64,000 bases of DNA from Cellvibrionaceae bacterium 1162T.S.0a.05 (GTDB lineage: Bacteria; Pseudomonadota; Gammaproteobacteria; Pseudomonadales; Cellvibrionaceae): contig LANB01000001.1 in assembly GCA_000964245.1 (NCBI GenBank), forward strand, positions 1,888,392-1,952,391, given 5' to 3'. The position numbers and the translations under genes were made by a program. The notes beneath the pieces were generated by a model. The model did no database searches. It saw only the letters and a list, made by a program, of their open reading frames with translations, and was not told the origin of the DNA. Of this stretch, positions 56,241-63,077 are shown piece after piece. Each line of letters begins with the position of its first letter. Within the stretch, counting starts at the first letter, position 1.

Positions 56241-57559
56241 TGAAAATCAGAAACCGACAGATAGAACCGATGGAGTTACTCATCGGGATAGCGTGTTTGG
56301 TCGCGGGCTTGGTATATCTGTGGGTCTATTTTTATTTTATGGTTCCCGAAGACTATTACATCAATAAAGGGCCGGTGCGGGAAGCGCGAGCCAACCCTTA
56401 CTATGCGGCGCAAAAATATTTGCAAAAAAATGGCGTAGAAAGCACGATTCTCTACAGCAATACCGTACTGGAAAAATTGCAGGTGGATGATCAGGCAATA
56501 GCGTCAGATGATGCCATTGTACTTATTCACGGGAGGGGAGTGATTCATCAAAAACGATTTGATGTGCTTTGGCCCTGGATAGAGCAGGGTGGAACACTCA
56601 TTTCTTCGGTTGTAAATCCGTATTTTGGTGAGGGGCATGATGAAGATGCCTTGTTCAAGGAGCTCGGTATTTCTGGTGATCACTGGTCTTTCCGTTCCTA
56701 TTTTGATGAAGATGCTGACGAAGTATACCCCTTTGAAGAAAACAGTACGGATAACAACAAAGCCGATAAAAAAATCGGTGACAAAGCGGACAATGAAGAG
56801 ACGCCAATGCCGCCCAGCTACCTGGATTTTTTCTCCTATAACTGTTTTAAAGCAAATGTTTATGTTGAACGTTTAGGTGTGGAAAACGAAGAGCTGGCAT
56901 TGAAAGCGGCCTGGGGAAATAGATTCGAGTTGGCTGGCAACTATGAAGCCACACATGCAGCCAGTACGGAAGAGGGCTATGCGTTTGCACGTTTTGCGGT
57001 TGGTGAGGGCAGCATTGTCATCAACGGGAACAATAAAATCTGGAATAACAGAAATATCGCGTGTCTGGATCATGCGAGGTTTCTAAAGCTTTTGCTTGGT
57101 GATGCAAAGCATGTCTGGTTTGTTGTCAACAGCGAATCACCTTCTTTATTTAATCTGGTTTGGAAGGGCGTGCCTTTGGCCATAGTCACTTTCGCGCTTG
57201 CGTTGGTATTTATGTTGTGGCGAGCGTTGGTGCGATTTGGTCCCGTGTATCCGGATTCCCGTATTGAGCGTCGGCATTTTTCTGAACATATTCGCGCTGC
57301 CGCAGGGTTTCTTTACCGTGTAGGAATACATTATGAATTAATCACCAACTTGCGTGTGCAAATTGCGCGGAAAATGCAGAGAAAGAATCCACACTTTGAT
57401 GAGTTGAGCGTGCAGCAACAAATACAGGCGCTCGAGAATCACTGTGACTTGAAAACAAAAGAGATTGAATTCGCTTTTGCAGGCCCAGTGGATAGTGTGA
57501 GCAGAAAAGAATTTGTATTAATGGTTAAAATTTTGAAAGCACTTAAGGAACAGCTATGA
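56240..57559 (+). CDS. DUF4350-domain membrane protein
   Basis: 439 residues from the ATG at 56240 (TGATG overlap with the DUF4129 gene); an in-frame GTG upstream at 56168 is inside that gene. An N-terminal membrane helix, then a periplasmic glutamine-amidotransferase-like domain (DDAIVLIHGRGVIHQKRF, WIEQGGTLISSVVNPYF), a low-complexity Asp/Lys segment near 180-200, and a second membrane helix near 315-330. The C-terminal 100 residues are cytoplasmic. It is coupled by ATGA to moxR. Confidence 0.82.
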   Translation: MKIRNRQIEPMELLIGIACLVAGLVYLWVYFYFMVPEDYYINKGPVREARANPYYAAQKYLQKNGVESTILYSNTVLEKLQVDDQAIASDDAIVLIHGRGVIHQKRFDVLWPWIEQGGTLISSVVNPYFGEGHDEDALFKELGISGDHWSFRSYFDEDADEVYPFEENSTDNNKADKKIGDKADNEETPMPPSYLDFFSYNCFKANVYVERLGVENEELALKAAWGNRFELAGNYEATHAASTEEGYAFARFAVGEGSIVINGNNKIWNNRNIACLDHARFLKLLLGDAKHVWFVVNSESPSLFNLVWKGVPLAIVTFALALVFMLWRALVRFGPVYPDSRIERRHFSEHIRAAAGFLYRVGIHYELITNLRVQIARKMQRKNPHFDELSVQQQIQALENHCDLKTKEIEFAFAGPVDSVSRKEFVLMVKILKALKEQL

Positions 57560-58539
57560 GTGAAGAAAATGAAGAGAATAGCGGCTTATCGCAAGCATCT
57601 GCATTGGCGGGGGCGATTCGCAATGAAATTAAAAAGGTATTGATCGGCCAGGATGAAGTTATCGACCAGGTGCTTGTTGCCTTGATCGCTTGTGGTCATG
57701 TGTTGATTGAAGGTGTCCCGGGGCTCGGTAAAACTCTCCTTGTTCGGGCGCTTGCCAAATGTTTTGGCGGCGATTTTTCACGTGTTCAGTTTACGCCCGA
57801 CCTCATGCCGAGTGATGTCACCGGACATGCCATGTTCAATATGGGTAAACAGGAATTTGAAATTCGCAAAGGGCCGGTATTTACCAATTTGCTTTTGGCT
57901 GACGAGATAAACCGGGCGCCTGCAAAAACCCAGGCGGCGCTCCTGGAGGTGATGCAGGAAAGGCAAATTACCATTGAAGGGGAGCCCTTTAAAACGGGTG
58001 AGCCCTTTATGGTATTGGCGACCCAGAATCCGGTCGAGCAGGAAGGGACCTACCCCTTGCCGGAAGCAGAGCTTGACCGATTTATGTTGAAAGTATTGAT
58101 TGACTATCCCAGTCAGGACGACGAACAAAATATGCTGGAAAAAATCAGTGCCGGAAGTTCGCCGAGTGGTTTTAATCTCGATAATTTACGTACTCTGATC
58201 AAAGCACAACAAGTGATTGCTCTGCAAAAATACGCACTAAAAATTACTATCGATATCGAAGTTATCAAATACATTGTTAATATTGTTAGAGCGACGCGCG
58301 ATTGGGCGGGGATAGCACGCGGAGCCGGGCCCCGCGCAAGTATTGCCTTAATGGCCGCTTCACGAGCGCTGGCCTTGATTAACAACAATAGTTTTGTCAC
58401 CCCGGATGATGTAAAAAGTATTGCGCTACCGGTGTTGCGTCATCGTATTTTGCTCGCCGCTGAACTGGATATTGAAGGTGTTGAAACCGACGATGTCTTG
58501 CGGGATATTTTGAGAAATATTGATGCGCCTCGCCAATAA
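57556..58539 (+). CDS. MoxR-family AAA+ ATPase
   Basis: 327 residues. Walker A GVPGLGKT (53-60), Walker B LLLADEINRAP (about 113-123), sensor 1 ATQNPVEQEGTYPLPEAELDRF. MoxR ATPases act as chaperones for maturation of protein complexes and are typically paired with DUF58/VWA proteins, as here. The DUF58 gene starts inside its 3' end (17-bp overlap). Confidence 0.94.
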   Translation: MSEENEENSGLSQASALAGAIRNEIKKVLIGQDEVIDQVLVALIACGHVLIEGVPGLGKTLLVRALAKCFGGDFSRVQFTPDLMPSDVTGHAMFNMGKQEFEIRKGPVFTNLLLADEINRAPAKTQAALLEVMQERQITIEGEPFKTGEPFMVLATQNPVEQEGTYPLPEAELDRFMLKVLIDYPSQDDEQNMLEKISAGSSPSGFNLDNLRTLIKAQQVIALQKYALKITIDIEVIKYIVNIVRATRDWAGIARGAGPRASIALMAASRALALINNNSFVTPDDVKSIALPVLRHRILLAAELDIEGVETDDVLRDILRNIDAPRQ

Positions 58540-59878
58540 AAAATTTTTACCCTCCCGGCGACTCATAGCGGTATTTATCCTCTTTGCGGTTGTGGAAAGT
58601 CTGGTGGTGTTTCATTTTCAGGTGATGATGGGCGTGGATTTACCGGATCGCTATCGCACCTTTTCACTTGCCCTTGCTTTCAGTGTTTTAGGGCTTGCCT
58701 TGCTGGATCTGTTGGCAGGTTTGCGACGATCTCCCATCGAGCTTGAGCGCAAGCTAGCGGGCAGTATGGCGGTAAATCGCTGGAAACGAATTGAATTGCG
58801 AGTGACGCATAATTATCTCGTCGGCCTACCCGTTCAGCTTTACGATATCCTACCGCCTGGTCTGGAAGTCAGTGGCATGCCTGCGACCACCAGATTACAA
58901 GCCAATAAAGCCAGCATTCAGTACTATCAAGTTCGCGCATTACAGCGAGGGCCCATGGAAATTGCCGCTTGTGATGTGCGTCAGCCCAGCCCGCTCGGCC
59001 TCTGGAATACGCAATATCGCCTGGCTGTAACAGATGAAATCAAGGTCTATCCGGATTTCTCGGCGATTTCTGCCTACACCATTCTGGCTACTGATAATCA
59101 TGTCAGCCAGATTGGTATTAAACGTAAACCACGGCGAGGAGAAGGGTTGGAATTTTTGCAATTGCGCGAATACCGCCGCGGCGATTCCTTCAGGCAAGTC
59201 GATTGGAAAGCAAGCTCTCGCAGGCAAAAACTCATCTCACGTGAATATCAGGATGAGCGCGATCAACAAATAATTCTGTTGATTGATGCCGGCCGTCGAA
59301 TGCGCGCAATAGACGAAAGCTTGAGTCACTTTGATCATTCGCTTAACGCACTCTTATTAGTGAGTCATATCGCCTTGAACCAGGGCGACTCGGTAAGCGT
59401 GTTAAGTTTTGGCAAGGAGCAACGGTGGGTGCCTCCGCAGAAAGGCAAGGCATCGGTGAAAGCCATTCTCAATGCCATGTACGACCTGCAAGCGGAAAAC
59501 TGCGCCCCCGATTACGTCGGTGCAGCGGAAAAATTGGCGAGCCTGCAAAAGAAACGTAGCCTGGTCATCCTTGTCACCAATACACGGGATGAAGAAGTCG
59601 ACGAATTATTACTGGCAGCCAACTTGCTCAGAAAAAATCATGTTGTGTTGTTGGCCAATATTCGCGAAAACATTCTCGATCAATTGCAGGACAAGGAGAT
59701 TCGGAATCTGGACGACGCCCTAACCTACAGTGGCGTGAATCAGTATTTACAAACCCGTAGCGACGTGCAGCAAAAAATTCGCAACAATGGCATCTATATC
59801 ATTGATTGTTTGGCGGGAGAATTAGCGGTTCGCGTTGCCAACAGCTATTTGGAAATCAAACGGGCTGGCGTCTTGTAA
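58523..59878 (+). CDS. DUF58-domain protein (VWA-like), MoxR partner
   Basis: 451 residues from the ATG at 58523. Two N-terminal membrane helices (about 13-32 and 44-63) precede an Ig-like region. The DUF58 signature is GEGLEFLQLREYRRGDSFRQ then VDWKASSRRQKLISREY. A VWA-like domain starts at IILLIDAGRRMRA, with a modified MIDAS motif. It is the last gene of the cluster; the intergenic stretch downstream is 479 bp. Confidence 0.9.
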   Translation: MRLANKKFLPSRRLIAVFILFAVVESLVVFHFQVMMGVDLPDRYRTFSLALAFSVLGLALLDLLAGLRRSPIELERKLAGSMAVNRWKRIELRVTHNYLVGLPVQLYDILPPGLEVSGMPATTRLQANKASIQYYQVRALQRGPMEIAACDVRQPSPLGLWNTQYRLAVTDEIKVYPDFSAISAYTILATDNHVSQIGIKRKPRRGEGLEFLQLREYRRGDSFRQVDWKASSRRQKLISREYQDERDQQIILLIDAGRRMRAIDESLSHFDHSLNALLLVSHIALNQGDSVSVLSFGKEQRWVPPQKGKASVKAILNAMYDLQAENCAPDYVGAAEKLASLQKKRSLVILVTNTRDEEVDELLLAANLLRKNHVVLLANIRENILDQLQDKEIRNLDDALTYSGVNQYLQTRSDVQQKIRNNGIYIIDCLAGELAVRVANSYLEIKRAGVL

Positions 59879-60191
59879 ACGAATTCAATTTGGGCTTTCC
59901 GGATTGCTCCTCCAGTTTTTGCTGTTACGGTTCCAGATTTCTTTCTTCTAAAAACACCAGTTTAATAACCAGAAAAATTCAACCGGGATGAATATTGCCC
60001 CCTAAGCTATTGATAAAAAAAGAAAAGAGGGAATTCGGTTTATTGAAAAAAATAGCTTTTGTTATAAAAATTACGAAAGTATGAATATTGAATTGCTTCA
60101 CATTTTCAGGCTATGTGATATTTTTAAAACAAGACTTTAGTTTGCAGTTTTATCCGCAGGCGAGTTGATTCCTGAATTGAAATGTTTCTGT

Positions 60192-60275
60192 AAAAGGCAA
60201 GCTGTTGCGAAAGCGCAGTACGCAAAATTACCGGTCTAAGGGTGCAGCCTAAGGCAGCGGGATTGCCAGAAGAAT
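60192..60275 (+). promoter_or_regulatory. c-di-GMP-I (GEMM) riboswitch
   Basis: In a 479-bp gene-free leader the sequence contains the conserved GEMM blocks in the right order and spacing. These are GGCAA (60196-60200), a GC-GAAA-GC tetraloop hairpin (60207-60214), CGCAAA (60221-60226), CCGGTCTAA (60231-60239) and AGCGGGATTGCC (60256-60267). GGCAA pairs with TTGCC to close the aptamer. The Vibrio Vc2 aptamer has the same blocks (CGCAAAGCC, CCGGCCUAA, AGCGGGGUUACC). A T7 tract (60288-60294) follows and could belong to a terminator; GCGAAA (60207-60212) can pair with TTTCGC (60281-60286) just before it. It lies about 80 nt before the HD-GYP start codon. Confidence 0.88.
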
Positions 60276-60357
60276 TGAGTTTTCGCGTTTTTTTGAGCGT
60301 GCACCTTCTGCCTTCCCCTTCTTTATTCTTCTCCTTGCGATCGTAAAGTGGTTGAGA

Positions 60358-61674
60358 ATGCTTGAATTAGAGTACCAGGGTATCCCCGTTAGCCAGTTGA
60401 AGCTCGGCATGTATGTGTCGCGCCTTGATATTCCCTGGGAACGTACGCACTTTCCAATTCAAGGTATTTTAATTCGCAACTTGCAGGACATTGAAGCTAT
60501 CTCTAATTACAGTCAATTCGTACTTATAGATGAGGAAAAATCCCAGCCCGAACTTCGTTTGCAAAACCATCGGATCAATACCGCCGTAAAAGAGCGTGCG
60601 GTTAATGTGCGAGCGCAGCTCAAGAAGAAGACTCAAAAAGCGAGTTGGAAGAAAAAACACTGCAAAGAAAATTATAAAATTGAAAAAACCATTCAGAAAG
60701 AAATGCGTTCTTCGAATGAAATTTTTGGAAAGCTGGAAAAACAGATTTCTACCATGTGTGAGCACACGATGCGCTGTCGACGAACAAATGTCGAGGCCAT
60801 GGTGGACTCCACCGCCCAAATTGTTGAAAGCGTTATTCGTAATCCCGATGCCCTGGCCTGGCTTTGTCGAATACGCGATACACGCAAACCCATTTATATG
60901 CACACAATAAGGCTTGCAGTGTGGGGTGGTATTGTCGGTCGGCAACTTGGCATGAATCGAACAGCGCTAACACAACTGTGCGCTGCACTATTGATGACTG
61001 GCATTGGTAAGAGTCATATTAGCGAAAAGGCACTTGCCGGGTATTGCCCCACAAAGACGACGCTCGATTATCAAAAACATTTGCACGAGACCTTGTATCA
61101 ACTTGACCAGATGCGCTACCACTCGGCAGATGTTGTGCAAATCATTGGTAACTATTGTGAACGCATTGATGGCAGTGGTTTCCCGGAGCATAAGCGCGAC
61201 GCAGCGATTCCTTTTCTCGCCCGTTTGTCCGGCTTGATAGAGACCTATGAATTACTCATTAACCCCTACGACGCTTCTCGGGCAATTTCGCCGGCGAATG
61301 CGGTGGTTTTTTTGAATCGCTGTAAAGGGCAGCAGTTTGAAGTGTCGTTGGTTGAAGAATTTATCAAGGCGATTGGCATTTATCCTACGGGTACCCTTGT
61401 CGAGTTGAGCGATGGTCAAAAAGGTGTTGTCTTCTCGCAAAATTATGAAAAGCGTTTGCGTGCCGACGTGATCCCGATAATTAGCGCACACGGCAACATC
61501 ATCGAAAAGCTCCAGGTCCTGGACCTGTCTTACACTGATCGCCGTGAAGGTGAAGACGATCAGGTCTATATCCGCAAAGGTGTCCCTTCCAGTAATATTC
61601 CGCGCGGGCTTTTGGAAAATGCCCACAATTGGATGTTCAGGAAAAAAGGCGTGAAATCACTTTTTTTCAGTTAA
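60358..61674 (+). CDS. Degenerate HD-GYP domain protein with DUF3391 N-terminus
   Basis: 438 residues from the ATG at 60358 (a TTG 6 bp upstream is possible). A DUF3391-like N-terminal region (PVSQLKLGMYVSRLDIPW) and a basic segment (88-112) precede an HD-GYP domain. The first His is kept (His182), but the HD pair of HDIGK reads TGIGK (Thr214, Gly215). HHERxDGSGYP reads YCERIDGSGFP (Tyr266, Cys267). The metal site is therefore lost and c-di-GMP hydrolysis is unlikely. It may instead bind c-di-GMP or a partner. It is controlled by the upstream c-di-GMP riboswitch. Confidence 0.88.
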   Translation: MLELEYQGIPVSQLKLGMYVSRLDIPWERTHFPIQGILIRNLQDIEAISNYSQFVLIDEEKSQPELRLQNHRINTAVKERAVNVRAQLKKKTQKASWKKKHCKENYKIEKTIQKEMRSSNEIFGKLEKQISTMCEHTMRCRRTNVEAMVDSTAQIVESVIRNPDALAWLCRIRDTRKPIYMHTIRLAVWGGIVGRQLGMNRTALTQLCAALLMTGIGKSHISEKALAGYCPTKTTLDYQKHLHETLYQLDQMRYHSADVVQIIGNYCERIDGSGFPEHKRDAAIPFLARLSGLIETYELLINPYDASRAISPANAVVFLNRCKGQQFEVSLVEEFIKAIGIYPTGTLVELSDGQKGVVFSQNYEKRLRADVIPIISAHGNIIEKLQVLDLSYTDRREGEDDQVYIRKGVPSSNIPRGLLENAHNWMFRKKGVKSLFFS

Positions 61675-61716
61675 TAACATCGAACAAAATATTTTCTAAA
61701 AAGCCGGAAATGCTTG

Positions 61717-62475
61717 TTACGCGGATATCACCATGGTGAGCGCGGCCACGACAGTCGTCGAAATAATAAACCAGCGGTAAATGGTTTCTGGAATTTTTTT
61801 CACAACCCAAATACCGAGAGCTGCGCCAAGCGCAACCAACGGAATAGCAAAAACATTCAAGAGCAAAGTATGCCAATTGATGGTTTCCCAAAACTCCACA
61901 TGGAAGGGGACTTTAAAAATATTGATGACCAGAAAAAACCAGGCAGTGGTACCGATGTAGGCGTACTTGGGCAAGCGCGCGCTCAATAAGTACAGAGCCA
62001 TTACCGGGCCCGCCAGGTTTCCAACCATCGTCGTAAAACCCGCAATGACACCGATACTGTAAGTGAAAGATTTATTCGCAGGAATATTTTCCTTGTTGGT
62101 TTTTTCCATCCACAGCATTAAGGCAAAACTCAGAAAAATAATCGCGCCCATAATTCGGCGAAAAAACTGATCGTCAATATGATTGCCGACTGCGGTGCCA
62201 ATCACGACACCGATCGCTGCCCAGGGAAAAAGTCGCCACAACAAACTCCAATTGGCATGACGATGATAGTAGAGAACAGCCAGAATATCGGCGGCAATTA
62301 AAAGGGGAAGAGCTAAACCGGCTGAGGCTTTGCCACCAAAATAAATAGCGAGAAGTGGAATGGTTGCCGTACCGATGCCATGGACTCCGGCTTTAGCCAT
62401 CCCGATGCACAGGGCGGAGAGCAGTAAGATCAGGTAAGAGGTGGAAAAGAGATCGGCAGAGAGTGAAGTCAGCAT
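61717..62475 (-). CDS. TauE/SafE (TSUP) family permease
   Basis: 252 residues with about eight membrane helices. The repeat-like motifs are present: GMAKAGVHGIGTATIPLLAI in the first half and GVIAGFTTMVGNLAGPVMALYLL in the second. TSUP proteins carry sulfite, sulfoacetate or related organosulfur anions; the substrate is unknown. It is convergent with the HD-GYP gene. Its 5' end faces the sigma-54/small RNA region on the opposite strand. Confidence 0.88.
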   Translation of the reverse strand: MLTSLSADLFSTSYLILLLSALCIGMAKAGVHGIGTATIPLLAIYFGGKASAGLALPLLIAADILAVLYYHRHANWSLLWRLFPWAAIGVVIGTAVGNHIDDQFFRRIMGAIIFLSFALMLWMEKTNKENIPANKSFTYSIGVIAGFTTMVGNLAGPVMALYLLSARLPKYAYIGTTAWFFLVINIFKVPFHVEFWETINWHTLLLNVFAIPLVALGAALGIWVVKKIPETIYRWFIISTTVVAALTMVISA

Positions 62476-62712
62476 AAATTTGGGAAAAGCGGCATTGTAC
62501 GGTATTTGAGGTCAAGCCAGCGCGCCGACCCAAGGGCGCCAGTGAGAAAGGCGAAGACACGCAGCCAATTTTGGCGCGTAAATCCTGCCGGAGAATTTAC
62601 CAGCCTGCTGAAGGGGTTGTATGCACTAAAAATGGGGGTTGTGGCGCCAAAAGCAACAAAATGGCGCATGAATCATGTCGAGGTATTTTTACACGCCATA
62701 AGCATGATCATT

Positions 62713-62725
62713 TAACTTGTTGATA
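62713..62725 (-). promoter_or_regulatory. IHF-binding consensus
   Basis: TAACTTGTTGATA is a full match to the IHF consensus in reverse (YAA-N4-TTGATW). It ends 18 bp upstream of the -24 element. IHF sites next to sigma-54 promoters bend DNA so that the enhancer-bound activator can reach the polymerase. Confidence 0.6.
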
Positions 62726-62743
62726 ATTAACAAAAAAATAATT

Positions 62744-62759
62744 TGGCACGGTCCCTGCT
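62744..62759 (+). promoter_or_regulatory. Sigma-54 (RpoN) -24/-12 promoter
   Basis: TGGCACG-GTCC-CTGCT matches the consensus TGGCACG-N4-TTGCW with a single mismatch; GG and GC are 10 bp apart as required. Predicted transcription start about 62770. No protein-coding gene follows; instead an RNA with its own terminator does. An IHF site lies just upstream. No GacA-type palindrome (TGTAAG-N6-CTTACA) was found. Confidence 0.75.
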
Positions 62760-62769
62760 ATATCCGAAG

Positions 62770-63020
62770 CGTCGGAATTGTCGCGCCAGTGGACTGGTCA
62801 ATGTGGAAGGCTGAAATGGATGATGGCCAGGGATTTCCAGGTGGCAATTCCCCCTTACGGACTAAACGAATTTAATTTAGCGTTCACTGGTAACGAGGTG
62901 CGTTAAATCAGAGTCATTTGTCCGGGAGCATGAAGCTCCCCATTGATTAGGAAGACTTGTACCTTCAGGGATGAAGACATGATGGAACGTTCCTTATGCT
63001 CACGGATGAGCATATTTTTT
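62770..63020 (+). ncRNA. CsrB/RsmZ-like small regulatory RNA
   Basis: About 250 nt with no plausible protein. It contains 11 GGA triplets where about 4 are expected. Three sit in tetraloops of perfect hairpins: CCAG-TGGA-CTGG (62786-62797), CTTCA-GGGA-TGAAG (62963-62976) and ATGCTCA-CGGA-TGAGCAT (62996-63013). GGATGA occurs three times (62818, 62969, 63004). GGAATTG (62774-62780) can pair with CAATTCC (62845-62851) to enclose the first part. GGA in hairpin loops is the binding site of CsrA/RsmA, so this RNA probably titrates that protein. The promoter is of sigma-54 type. Confidence 0.75.
62996..63020 (+). terminator. Rho-independent terminator of the small RNA
   Basis: Perfect 7-bp stem ATGCTCA/TGAGCAT with loop CGGA, then A and six T (63015-63020). 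The loop itself carries a GGA motif, as in several CsrB/RsmZ RNAs. It is oriented with the plus strand and ends 58 bp before the ettA stop. Confidence 0.9.
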
Positions 63021-63077
63021 CGTCCTGGAGTCTCACATCCCTGTGAGCGTTGCTTTTCTCGAAAGCGTGTTGAATGT

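Noticed and set aside
62770-63020. CrcZ/CrcY-type interpretation of the sigma-54 RNA
   Set aside because: CrcZ-type RNAs carry several CA-rich AANAANAA motifs for Hfq/Crc; these are not seen here, while GGA motifs in hairpin loops are.
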